A stretch of 64,000 nucleotides of DNA from Leucaena leucocephala (GCA_037074615.1 CM073557.1:10990501-11054500); one strand, 5' to 3'. Shown: positions 36,061-47,096, numbered from the stretch's first letter. Notes: generated by a model from the letters alone, not told the origin. Made by a program: numbers and translations.

Positions 36061-36078
36061 TGTTCAAATTCTTTTTAT

Positions 36079-36680
36079 ATAAGCTATTGGGAATAGCTTT
36101 TGAAACAGTTAAAGCTTACGGACTACCCAATTACTATTTTACCTTTATTTTTCTATATCTCTCCTCTCTCATCTTCTTCTCTGTCTCCATGTTGATGGAA
36201 TAGCTTTAGCTCCGCAGTCGATGCTTGCCATTGTCATTATTTGGGCTCCGCTATCGCTGCTTGTTGTCGTGGCTGCTTGGGTTTCACTATTTCTACCTGG
36301 GCTCCGCTTCTCTTCCCTCTGGTCACCATCACTACTTGGTCATCGTCTCTCTGTCCTCACCTTTGTCCTCACCTTCATCCATCATAGCCCTCCTTCCATC
36401 GGCAGCGTCATCGCCCTCCGTCCATCGACAAAAAAAGAAGAGAAGTGATGATAAACAGTGACAACGAATTTGAGGCTATGAGGGTTTTTTTATCTTATAC
36501 CCTTTCTAATAATTTATCAATCACAAAAGTCCTTTTACTAATAGCTATACAAACATTTATTTTTTTTCAAAATCACTTTTTTTCAATAAACTCTTCTCCA
36601 TAAGCCCTTTTCTAAAAATTATCCAAAAGCCTTATTTTTTTTTATAAACTATTTTCCAAACTCTTATCCAAATAGACCTA
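36079..36680 (-). repeat. dispersed repeat family X, copy B, carrying a foreign insert
   Basis: Inverted relative to copy A. The right end, reverse-complemented, is AGGTCTATTTGGATAAGAG. The left part matches copy A through GAAACAGT and the CAATTACTATTTTAC block. It lacks the outer ~130 bp seen at the other end of copy A, where it abuts the pararetrovirus. A GC-richer segment (36188-36486) replaces the middle. Confidence 0.6.
36188..36486. other. GC-richer insert within repeat X copy B, possible captured gene fragment
   Basis: About 300 bp of markedly higher GC content than its surroundings (TTGTCGTGGCTGCTTGGG, CCTCCTTCCATCGGCAGCG). Two overlapping plus-strand frames are open (36221-36448 and 36225-36461), giving Leu/Ser/Pro-rich peptides that I do not recognise. 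Copies A and C have a GA-rich run here instead. It may be a transduplicated host-gene fragment; no function is claimed. Confidence 0.4.
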
Positions 36681-36689
36681 TAACTCATT

Positions 36690-37063
36690 TAGTTCACTGA
36701 ATATGAAAAGATAGAATTGAATGTAATGTAATGATGATTACGTGAATTTATTTGGTATGCCATTAATAAAAGATAATGCATAGACATAAAAATATTTGGT
36801 TGGATTACCACAAACATAAAAATATATTGAAGTAATAAATCAAAATACAAAATCACCCTTATCACTATATATATGTATATAATGAATTAAAAATGTGTAT
36901 TTTTTTATCAAAATATATAATAACTCTATCTACACACACATAAATTAAATTTTTTATTAATTAAAATTGTGTTTATATATATTATAATAACTAGTATACT
37001 TTTTATATAAATTTGAAATTGATGAACAAATAAGTGGAATCATTGTGCCGTAAGTATCTCTAT

Positions 37064-37115
<52 letters not shown>

Positions 37116-38420
37116 TTTGTTTGTATTATGCTACAATCAGATTGTTTATTTATCTCACTCATATTTGTCTTTTATTAAATTGTACGCAAAAAATGCATAA
37201 TTGAATTAAAGTAAAATGAAATTTTTATAACAACTAATATAATTTTTATATAAATCTAGAATTGAACCAACAAGTCTAATGTAAATCTATACAATCTATA
37301 CATAAAAACTAATAAGTTGAATCCCATATATATATATATATATTAATAAATTACAGTATAATGCAGTGTTTTTGTTGAAATTGTGGGTCTATTATACAAC
37401 AAATTAAAATATAATATATATTTTTTAATTAAAATTATATATATTATAACAAGCAGTATTTTTTTAAAAATATATTTATTACTGTGTCACCAGATGAGGA
37501 TAGTGGCCGAAGAGATTGGCCGACATTAGAGTGTTGTTGAAAGATATTAGAAGGCAATGGTGGATGTATGATTAAGTGGAAGAAGACTATGGAGGAGGTA
37601 AGGGTAAATAATATCTTCTTCTTTTTTATTTCCATATATTGTAACCCTCATTCTTATGTCTAGGCAGTGAAATACCTTTTACATCATTTAAGTTAATCAG
37701 GATTACAACATGTAATCCCCTTTACATTATATAGGTCCAACCAAATGTCTGAATTAGTACGTTGCATCAGGATTATATGTAATCTTATTCCACATAATTG
37801 AACCAAATGGACTCTTAATATTTTGATTAAGATGTTTATAGGACACGACCAGACCGAACTAAACCAAGACAACCTCATCCTAATGAACAATGATGGGATA
37901 GCTTTTTGTCATGTGTGTTGCCCATCCTAAAAGTGTCTTGGTTCCAACTAGGATCGAGATTAGGACGGGATAGAATCGAAACGTCATGACCATAATTTTT
38001 TTAAAAAGTAATATAAATAGATAAATTTAAATGAATTAAATATATTTTGATAAAAAAATCAATATATATTAATATTCACTTTTTTGACATTATCTTAAAA
38101 AATAGATCATAATATACATATATTAATATTAATATGATACAAAATGTATTAATATAAACAAATTTAATATATATGTATATATATTCAGAATCGAGACAAC
38201 CTTACCTCATGTTTTGTTCCGATTGTGATCACGATTAGGACGGGACACTATAAACACCACTACCTATGATCTTGCATATGGGAATGAACCAAAATCAAAA
38301 CTCGATAAAGGATATGTTCGTAAAAATGAATGGGTTTTGTGAAATGTTTCATTTATGATGATGGAAATGTTTGATTGGTCTCATTATATTGTTTTTATTA
38401 CAAAACCTTTACAACCCAAA
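36690..38420. other. non-coding, AT-rich, with (AT)n microsatellite and MITE-like ends
   Basis: Contains a 43-bp AT dinucleotide run (37069-37111). The end around 37740-37820, reverse-complemented, reads GAGTCCATTTGGTTCAATT, reminiscent of MITE termini, but I could not pair it with a left end. GATTAGGACGGGA occurs twice (about 37950 and 38230) with flanking similarity, suggesting another small repeat. No gene. Confidence 0.35.
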
Positions 38421-38431
38421 TAGAGTTAGGG

Positions 38432-38960
38432 TTAGTTCTCTATGTAAGATATGGAGCAATTCAACATGTTCTGCAGTGATGCAATTTTGTTTTTATAAAA
38501 AGATAAAAAGATAACATGTTCCACTAAGCGAAGAGGGTTGAATGAAGGTAGGTATGGGATGCGTGAGGGTTGTCCTCTTGAATTAAAACTGTTTAATTCA
38601 ACACTCCCATGATTTCTTGGATAACCTTCACAGGCGGGTCCTTTTTTCCTTGATCCAGGGTAACATTCCTCTTGAACCAAATGGTATTAATGAGGATAAT
38701 AAGACCTTTAACTACCAAAAAGTCTCCATCCCTCCAAAGCTGACATAATGAATTTATAATGCAATGCTTAAAACTATTATGACTAATGTTACTAACCTGA
38801 ATCGAAAAACAACCAAACCAGATTGCTTTAGTATAAGTACAGGATATAAAAAGATGGCTCAAAAAATTTTCATCAGAACAACCTTTTATTCTTTGATGTG
38901 AAAGGGTCTCTTTATTCTTTAAAATAGCCTTGTATACTAATTCTCGATCTCTTTATTCTT
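38432..38960 (-). pseudogene. LINE (L1-type) ORF2 C-terminal fragment
   Basis: The minus-strand frame 38593-38862, extended upstream, reads CSDENFLSHLFISCTYTKA then IWFG. This is the Cys/His zinc-binding motif near the end of plant LINE ORF2. Only this tail is present. Stops and a frameshift follow, and no poly(A) tail is evident. Confidence 0.7.
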
Positions 38961-39759
38961 TAAAATAGCCTTGTATCCTAATTATAAGTGTAGTTCGGAA
39001 ATTTATTGTTCCACAATTCTAAAACGGTATTTCTCAATAGAAAAATTTATTTACACGTAAGGGAAGTTTATTTGCACAATTATAATATGCAAGTGACCTT
39101 TTGGAATATACAAACACTTTTAATATTCTCTTTTCATCCTTAATATAATATTTATTTAACTAATTTAAATAGACTAAATAAATTAATTAAGTTAGTTATA
39201 TTATTTGTAATGATTGTGTTAGTTTTTCTAAAACATCCCATTTAATCATTTATATTTTGAACCACCCTTAATAAAAATTTCCTTAATATGTGCAATCATG
39301 TAAGGATACTTTGAGAAAAAACTATAATTTTAAGAGACAAAGTAGATTTGGGTCTTATATTTAGGAGTCAAATAGATTTATTATCTAACTCTTATAATTA
39401 TTACAAGGGATAGCATGCAATATGAACTAATATGTAAGTCTCCTTATATAATATGTTCCATACTATACAAGTAACATTCCCTAATATATAATTAGAATCA
39501 ATATACAAGTGATTTTTACTATGCACAATTAGTTTCCGTCATGTGCAATTAAGTTCTATAAAGGAATAAACATTTGTTATAATTACTATGATCACATGTC
39601 TATTTGTTAGTTTTATTAAACTTTTATACTTTTATTTGTGTTAATATAATATTTAGTCCCTCAAATTTATTCTCATTTTAGTTTTAGTCATTCAAGTTTC
39701 AAATTATAAATTTTAGCATCTAAAATTATTTGCTATCTAAAACATTAATTTCTATATAA
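38961..39759. other. non-coding, AT-rich
   Basis: Flank between the LINE scrap and the Mutator-like element. It starts with a short tandem duplication (about 38907-38985) of a unit of about 41 bp around CTCTTTATTCTTTAAAATAG. Nothing else is recognised. Confidence 0.4.
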
Positions 39760-39768
39760 TAAAATAAA

Positions 39769-40581
39769 AGGAAAAAGATAATAAATAACCATATGAATTT
39801 GGAAAAGACAATATGAGCATATGAATATTTAAAAGAATAAATGGGCAGGAGGCACAATCTGTCTGTTATAAATTTAGGTGAAAAGACCAAATAACCCTTG
39901 AAGTAAGAGAATGAAACTCAAAACAATAGGGAATGAATATATAACTCGTTAGTCATCTTGCGTCTCTTCATTTAGGTAAAATTTGGGTTTTTGAACCAAC
40001 GAAGTTCTTTCCTTCCCATCTTCAGAAATTGATCATCGGAAGTTAAGAGTAACATATTGCTGTTTTGACGCATCAGATATACTTCTTCCTGACTTTGTGC
40101 TTTTGGGTTTTTGAAATCTCTTTCTAGTCGTCATCTTACGTCTCTTCATTTCAGTAAAATTTTCTCTACAATTAATCTTTTGTTTCTTTGATTCAATTTC
40201 ATTGGAGCTTTAAGATTTTCTCAAACTCGAATAGGAGCATTGGGAATCGAGTATGACTGGAAGTGGAAATCTATTGGTTGTGAAATGAAAATGTTGCGCC
40301 AAGTGACTAATGTGTGGTTTATAGAAAGCTTGCGGGAAAGCTCAATGGAGTGCACTTGGTTTTCACTTTTGCTTTTTGTAGGAAGATAACATTTGGCACC
40401 TTATATTTTAGAGAAGTTTCATCAATGTGTATTCCATAGAAAGCAATATTTTTGGCCAATATATTTTGACAATGCAAAAGGATTTCGATATTAAGCTGTT
40501 TATTGATGTTTCTCTTTGCATTTTGCTTACGTAACAAAGCTTCCTTGAGCAGAGTTAGTCATTTCCAACTCTCTCAGCAAT
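39769..40581 (+). repeat. left terminal inverted repeat of the MULE
   Basis: 813 bp, inverted copy at 44462-45310. Within it, a segment around GTCATCTTGCGTCTCTTCATTT occurs twice (about 39953 and 40131). The minus-strand frame 40319-40537 is mirrored in the right TIR, but both lack an ATG and neither is recognised. Confidence 0.92.
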
Positions 40582-40857
40582 AATAGATGTTCCAAGTAAT
40601 TAATTTTAGTACCCTTCTTTGGCAGTGAATGGGACTTTGCCAAAGATTGTTCCAGTTGGGGGAACACACTTGTGTTACTATGCTTTTCTTCCCCCATTGT
40701 TAATACTATTAACTCATCTTGTGATGCTTTAACATATGTACTCTAGACATCCCTTTTGCTTTTTTCTCTCAGTTTACTAGAATTTTAACATTGTTCATAA
40801 GAAAAGCTTCTTACAGCTATTTCTTTTGTGAAATTGTGTAGTACTTTATGGTTATAA

Positions 40858-42750
40858 GTTGCAAATCTCATTGTGAGACTTGCAAATCCCATTGTAAAAG
40901 TTGCAAATACCATAGCAGGAGTTACAAACCTCATCAGCAGAGTATTATACCAAATGTAGTAGTTGCAGACTTCATAAAATGAGTTACAAATCCCACTATT
41001 AGACTTGTAAATCCATTTGTGGGACTTGCAAATATCATTGGGATATTAGTTGCAAATACCATTGTAGAAGTTGTAAATCCCATAATGGAAGTTATAAATC
41101 CTATTGTGGAAGTTGTAAATACCATTAGGGAAGTTGCAAGTTCCTATTGTTAGAGTTGTAAATATCATTAGGGAAGTTACAAATCCCATTGTTAGAGTGG
41201 TAAATCCAATTGTAGCAGTTGCTACATGCCTTGTCACATTGAAATACACCAGTCATGTGGACTAGGATTGATGTTTATTGTGAAGAATGGAAAATAAGAG
41301 CAAGAATCCTTAGCACACCCTCCCACAGACATACCACAACCTAATCTAGATGATGTTTAAATTGTTGTAATGTCTAACTTTTGTAATGTTTCATTTTTGG
41401 AAAGTTCATCGAATATGATGTATAGTGCATGGAATATGATGTATAGTGTTAATGTTTGCTTGTCATTTGTTCATATGTAATATAAATGTTGTCATAGGTA
41501 GGATATTTGTTGTAAGCTTCATAAGTTTAGTGGTCAATGTGATTAATGAAATTGTACAGTATGTTATGGCTATAAGTTGTAAATACCATAGCAAGAGTTA
41601 CAAACTCATCAAAAGAGTAGCAAACTCATCAAAAGAGTAGCAAACCAACTGTATTAGTTGCAGGCCCATAAAATGAGTTATAAATCCTATTATAGAAGTT
41701 ACAAATACCATTGTTAGAGTTGCCAATACCATTAAGAAAGTTGCAAACCCATTTATGGCAGTTACAAATATCATTCTCAAAGTTAGAAATCTAATTTTGG
41801 CAATTAGGAGAAAGACTGTAACTGACACTGTAGCTTCGAGTAGGTGAAGTTTCAAATCCCATTGTAAGAAGTTATGAATCCTATAGGTGAAGTTGCAAAT
41901 CCTCTTGATAAAGTTGCAAATCCCATTGGGAGAGTTGTAAATCTTATTCTTTAAGGAAACTTTACAAAAATTGAATATTGAAAAGTGATTAACTAAGTCA
42001 AAATATTAGTCGATCAATGGTTGAAGTTATTATAAATACCATTGCTTCTTTTCTATTGTGGGAGTTATAAATATCATTGCAGGAGTTACAAATACCATTG
42101 ATAAAGTTAGAAATCCCATTGTGAAAGTGGCAAATACTAGTAGGAGTTATAAATACCATTGATAAATTTGCAAATACCATTGGCAAAGCTACAAATACTA
42201 TTGTGGGAGTTACAAATAACATTGGCAAAGTTGTTAATCCCATTGGTAAAGTTACTTCTTCTCCATTGTGGGAGTTGCAAATACCATTGGCAAAATTATA
42301 AATATCATTGTGGGAGTTACAAATACTATTAGCAAAGTTGTTAATCCCTTTGGCAAAGTAGCTTCTTCTCCATGGTGAGAGTTACGAATACCATTACGGG
42401 AGTTACAAATATCATTGTAGAAGTTGTAAATACCATTGGCAAAGTTCCAAATCCCATTGTGAAAGTGGCAAATACTAGTGGGAGTTACAAATATCATTGA
42501 CAAACTTGCAACTACTATTGGCAAAGTTATAAATATAATTGTGGGAGTTGCAAATACCATTGGCAAAGTTCCTTCTTATCCGTTGTGGGAGTTACAAATA
42601 CCATTACGAGAGTTGTAAATACCATTGACAAAGTTACAAATTCTATTCTAGGAGTTACAAATATTAAGGTATTAATCCCATTTGTAAAGTTGTTTGTTCT
42701 CCTTTGTGGGAGTTGCAAATATCATTGTTGAAATTGCAAATATTAATGAA
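40858..42750. repeat. 21-bp minisatellite array, 7-codon period
   Basis: Degenerate tandem units of 21 bp of the form GTTGCAAATACCATTGTGGAA, in two blocks (40858 to about 41245 and about 41571-42750). The blocks are separated by about 325 bp. Both are preceded by a similar sequence (AAATTGTGTAGTACTTTATGG versus AAATTGTACAGTATGTTATGG), so a larger unit was also duplicated. Because 21 is a multiple of three, long stretches stay open on both strands. The plus strand reads VxNPIxE-like heptads and the minus strand MVFATPT-like heptads. The right end is continuous with the last exon of the AIM24-type fragment. Units vary and some are 20 or 24 bp. Spacers are not unique, so it is not a CRISPR array. 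Confidence 0.92.
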
Positions 42751-44467
42751 GATACAATGGCCACATAAGCCAAAAAAAAGAACATGGCAATCTGAATGAA
42801 GAACTTGGGACTTTCCCTCATGTTTGGGGATGTCACTGCCCTGAAAATCAAAAATTTATACTTTTAAAAAGCACACAAACTCCAGAAAAAATGCCAACAG
42901 AGAGAGATTAGTCCATAATAGTCAATTCAAGCATTTTATCACTTCAGTGTAATGTTACCTAGCAATTCGCTGAGAAAGTCTATGAAAGGGCAAACTCTGT
43001 ATGAAGACAATGCCAGGTCCAATCAAAACAGCTTTTATAGCATTGTCACCCTACAATTTGAGATTACAATTATCAATACCAAGGGGTGCATGCTGATAAA
43101 AAGAGTATTAGAAATAGGAGTTACTTACCCCAAACATTGCCTTTCTTGCTGGACCATTGTATTTTGTTTGGATATTAAAGGTTGTTGTGACAGCAGCAAT
43201 GCAAGAAACATTGACAAACAGCATTTCACCAACCTCAAGATTTTTCTGTATAACTAATAAATAAAGTCCAACAAAAAGTTTGAGAAATAAAAAAATTGCA
43301 AACATAAAGAAAAATATGAAAACTCCAACTAAGAACAGTTTCAAAAAGTACAAAAATCCTAACGAGGGATTCTAGCCACAGGTTTTAACTGTAATTTTGT
43401 CAGCTAATGGAAGTTTACCTTATCCACTCGCTAGTATGAATGCAAGCCCTTGACCTGATAGCTTCTACCTGAGAAATCCCTACAATAATACAAAGACTAT
43501 CTTAGAGATATAAGATGGAGACATACAAGGCAAGTCAGAGACATAGTCTGTTTCCAATAGTAATCCTCTATAATTTTTTCCCTTAAACATACATGTTATG
43601 AACAAATTTCAAAGTATCTCTATTTTTCCATTATTAATGAAATTATGTTCCATATATACACTCACATACTCACAGCCTACCCCTATTTACAGTATTTGTT
43701 CTTTCATAAAAGATGATTTGTACACCCCAATGCCAAATTTTCCTAAGCACATGTTACATTAATCTTGCATGCCAACTCCTACTAGGAATATGAATAGGCA
43801 TTTTAGAATTTAGATTATATATGTAGTAATAGTGGCTATGTGAAAAGCTAAATTAAAATTGCTCAAAAATGAAAGTCAAGTGCTTTGTGCAGGTATGAGG
43901 TGGTGGATTCATAAGGTCAAGCTAGAACCAGATAATGCTTGAAAACAAGAAGCAAAAATAATTCTATGACCATATAACACGTTTATAAACTAATAACCAA
44001 CATGCATATAAGCCTAAAAAAAACTTGCATCAATCAGTCACAGCTATAACCCAAAAGCTAAAAAGTAGATAAACAAAGCCTGCTAATTATATTATTTGGA
44101 ACAAACATGACAACAATTTAGACATGGCAACCTTCAAGTGACATAAACTTATCAAATACAAACACGAAACAAATCTTGCATCCCTATTATCTCACCTCAG
44201 CAACTACATTATGTCCCCTCTGATCAACTGTATTGCTGACCTTTACATTATTTACAGAGCAAAGAAAAGTATTTGGCTGCAGAAAATTTTAAGTAGTAGT
44301 GAAATTCCAGCTCTCATAGTTAAAAAAGAAATCAACAAAAGTTTATCGATAAATATAAAATATAGACTATCGAAAATAGTCAAAGAAACGTTATTGAAAA
44401 TATAAATAGAACAAAAAAAGAAAAGGTAACACATACCTGACATAAAACCTCTCCATTAAACATTGCT
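42672..44467 (-). pseudogene. AIM24: captured AIM24-type (mitochondrial biogenesis) gene fragment, six exons
   Basis: The minus-strand exons are: x (44437 to about 44467, MFNGEVLCQ); y (44196-44276, LCSVNNVKVSNTVDQR); z (43419-43464, LSGQGLAFILASG then TAA); a (43129-43253, EVGEMLFVNVSCIAAV and KYNGPARKAMFG); b (42959-43050, GPGIVFIQSLPFHRLSQRIA); c (42672-42840, VTSPNMRESPKFFIQIA). All have GT-AG borders and mutually compatible phases. They match, as I recall it, the plant AIM24 family, whose yeast member is an inner-membrane protein of mitochondria. The 5' part of the family is missing: exon x runs into the right TIR. One in-frame stop (43422-43420) lies in exon z. Exon c loses the family C-terminus after YVAIVSSLI and continues into minisatellite codons to TAA at 42674-42672. 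Introns are retained, so capture was from genomic DNA. Confidence 0.85.
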
Positions 44468-45310
44468 AAGAGAGTTGGAAATGACTAACTCTGTTCAAGG
44501 AAGCTTTGTTATGTAAGCAGAATGCAAAGAGAAATATCATTAAACAACTTAATATCAAAATCCTTTTGCATTGTCAAAATATATTGGCAAAAAATATTGC
44601 TTTCTATGGAATACACATTGATGAAACTTCTCTGAAATATAAGGTGCCAGATGTTGATGAAACTTCTCTAAAATATAAGGTGCCAGATGTTATTTTCCTA
44701 CGAAAAGCAAAAGTGAAAACCAAACACACTCCATTAAGCTTTCCCGCAAGCTTTTCGTAAACCACACATTGGTCACTTGGCGCAACATTTTCATTTCACA
44801 ACCAACAGATTTCCACTTCCAGTCATACTCGATTTCCAATGCTCCTATATGAGTTCGAGAAAATCTTAAAGCTCCAATGAAATTGAATCAAAGAAACAGA
44901 AGATTAACTATAGAAAAATTTTACCAAAATGAAGAGACGCAAGATGACGACTAGAAAGAGATTTCAAAAACCCAAAAGCACAAAGTCAGGAAGAAGTAGA
45001 TCTGATGCGTCAAAACAGTGATATGTTACTCTCAAGTTCTGACGATCAATTTTCGAAGATAGGAAGGAAAGAACTCCGTTGGTTCAAAAACCTAAATTTT
45101 ACCGAAATGAAGATACGCAAGATGACGCTTTATTTATATATTCATTCCCCGTTGTTTTTAGTTTCATTCTCCTACTTCAAGGGTTACTTGGTCTTTTCAC
45201 CTAAATTTATAAAAGACAAATGGGGCCTCCTGCCCAATCTATCATTTTAAATATTCATATGCCTATATTGTCTTTTCCAAATTTATATGGTTATTTATTG
45301 TCTTTTTCCC
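44462..45310 (-). repeat. right terminal inverted repeat of the MULE
   Basis: 849 bp, inverted copy of 39769-40581. It contains an extra 36-bp tandem duplication (44620-44655 and 44656-44691, unit GATGAAACTTCTC to GCCAGATGTT) absent from the left TIR. Its inner edge overlaps the start of AIM24-type exon x (FPTLLAMF), so part of the captured exon has become TIR sequence on both sides. It would be the natural promoter side for minus-strand transcription of the captured gene. Confidence 0.92.
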
Positions 45311-45319
45311 TAAAATAAA

Positions 45320-46942
45320 AATCTAAACAATTTTATTTATAGAGAGACTAAAATTTATGATTTAAAATTTGAAGAATTAAAACTAAAATAAAGATAAACT
45401 TAAGGACTAAAGATTCTATTAAATTGTTCTATTTATTGATTGTTTTAAATTAAATTAATTAAAATCTTGTTTTTTTTTCCTTCTTTCTCTTTCCATTTTC
45501 TTTGAAACAAACGAGGGGTCAATGTGCCGTTGTGAGCACAGTAGCTTTTGAATATATGGTATATTTTGGCCAACATTTATTGGACAATTGGCCTGCATTC
45601 AATGCTAACGTGCCGTGTGGGCCAAAACTAAATATTGGTCAAACGAACCTTCAAGTCATACAAATAGAGTTATTTTGTTTTTGGCAAACAAATCACGTTC
45701 TTTAATCTCTTCTAAATAAGAATTTTTATGATATCTTACTTTGAATCAGATTTCATCCCAACTTAGAACTCAAATGAATTTCAGGACAGGTAATAGAAAG
45801 TTGCTCACTTTTTTGGCCTAGAAGAATTTGACCACACTAATAAAACAAAGTCAGGTTATTTGATGATCTAGTCATTCAGGTAAAAAAATAGTTGAACAAA
45901 AGAAAAAAGGTAAAAAAATTGAGAAATTTTTTATTTGTGAATTTTTTTTTGGAGATGGATAGGATGGCAATTAGGAAGATATTTTCTTTATCGTAAACTA
46001 GGTTGAGTTTAATAAAATAAACTAATCATTTAGAAAAAATTGATCATACCAAAAAATAAAGTCAAATCATTTATTGGTGTATTGATCAGCTTAAAAAAAT
46101 ATTGTACGCATATAAGATAAAATATTTTTTTATATATTTAGTTTGTACAACATACAATCATTTAAAATAAGTTAATATAATAAAAGAATGGAGATTTTTT
46201 TTTTGAGATGGATATGATAGCAATTAAGAAGACATTTCACCTAATTATTTTTTCAAAATAAATTTTTACTTTTTATGTTATTTTATTAGTTATTTTTTTA
46301 TTACATATAAAGTTTAAATGACAGCTAAGATCAAAGGAAGTCTTACTATTCAAAAACCACTAATGCAAATAATTTTATATTACCTACTAATGAAAATTTT
46401 GCATTAATAAAAATATTTAAATTCATGCATTTTTTTCATAAAAAAATCATGTCTTTATAAGATATAAATCATATTTAAATAACTATATCAATCAAGTCAA
46501 CATTTGTTGACTAGTTTTTTATTTATCTAAAAAATTATAAATTTTTTATCACTTCTTTATTTAATTGTGATAATGATATTTCAAAGGATTTAATAAGGAT
46601 TTTAACTTCTCTATAAATTGTAGAATTAAACGTATTTTGTTAAAATTGTAAAATGCCCTTTGATTTCTTTTCCTTCTTTGGTTTTTGTCATCGTTATTGG
46701 ACCGGATGGAGTTACCAATTAGTAGGGCCCATTAGGTGCAAGCCTGGCCTCTGACATGGCCTAATTACCTTTTATCCCCAACCCAATTCATTTTATTTTA
46801 TAAAACTATAAAATTTTAAAAAAAAATTGCCTGATAAGGAAAAAATCAACAGGAAAATTAATTAATAGTACAAATAATTATTTGTTAAGCACATGTATCC
46901 TCTCCTATTCAAAGAAATCATAATTAAGGCACTATTAAATAT
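45320..46942. other. non-coding, AT-rich
   Basis: No recognisable gene. A 67-codon frame at 45502-45705 has no family resemblance that I can see. Confidence 0.4.
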
Positions 46943-46945
46943 TAA

Positions 46946-47093
46946 CCCTTTGTTTGGATAGAAAAAAAATTAGAGAGGAAATAATACTAAACTCTAAAAA
47001 ATAGTAAATTTATTTATCATTTTAAGAAATTTTTCTTCCTAGTATTACCTTCCCCTATTTTCCTCTCACTTTTTCCTTCATCCAAACATAGCC
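46946..47093. mobile_element. Tourist-like MITE (148 bp)
   Basis: Inverted ends CCCTTTGTTTGGATAG and, reverse-complemented from the right, GGCTATGTTTGGATGA. The element is flanked by TAA on both sides (46943-46945 and 47094-47096), the 3-bp target of PIF/Harbinger-derived Tourist MITEs. No coding capacity. Confidence 0.65.
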
Positions 47094-47096
47094 TAA

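Larger units (their letters stand above)
30640..36078 (-). mobile_element. endogenous pararetrovirus (Caulimoviridae) remnant
   Basis: On the minus strand (right to left) there is a coat-protein-like region with a CCHC knuckle, an aspartic protease, a reverse transcriptase and RNase H, followed by a further same-strand coding region. This is the caulimovirid gene order. There are no LTRs and no integrase, which argues against an LTR retrotransposon. All parts are broken by stops, frameshifts and an internal deletion. No movement protein is seen: the remnant stops at about 36078 against a copy of repeat family X. Very AT-rich throughout. The genus is not assigned. It is an old, inactive integration. 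Confidence 0.8.
39769..45310. mobile_element. Mutator-like element with long TIRs carrying host gene sequence (Pack-MULE)
   Basis: 5542 bp bounded by long inverted repeats: 39769-40581, and 44462-45310 in reverse. The outer ends are AGGAAAAAGATAATAAATAA and, reverse-complemented, GGGAAAAAGACAATAAATAA. A perfect 9-bp target duplication, TAAAATAAA, lies at 39760-39768 and 45311-45319, which is diagnostic of MULEs. No transposase or zinc-finger coding is seen, so it is non-autonomous. The interior has two parts. The left part holds a 21-bp minisatellite (40858 to about 42750). The right part is a minus-strand fragment of an AIM24-type gene with introns, running into the right TIR. Confidence 0.92.

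Noticed and set aside
40319..40537. Mirrored ORFs in the two MULE TIRs (40319-40537 and 44506-44760) as a transposon gene
   Set aside because: They begin with TTG, not ATG, resemble nothing known to me, and are shared only because the TIRs are inverted copies.
40858..42750. CRISPR array
   Set aside because: The repeat units are contiguous 21-mers with no unique spacers, inside a eukaryotic transposon.
3883..44467. Functional link between NAD-ME and AIM24 (both mitochondrial)
   Set aside because: One is a resident decayed gene and the other a transposon-borne fragment; their proximity is most simply coincidence.
45502..45705. 67-codon plus-strand ORF
   Set aside because: No family resemblance, no promoter or splice context; likely chance.
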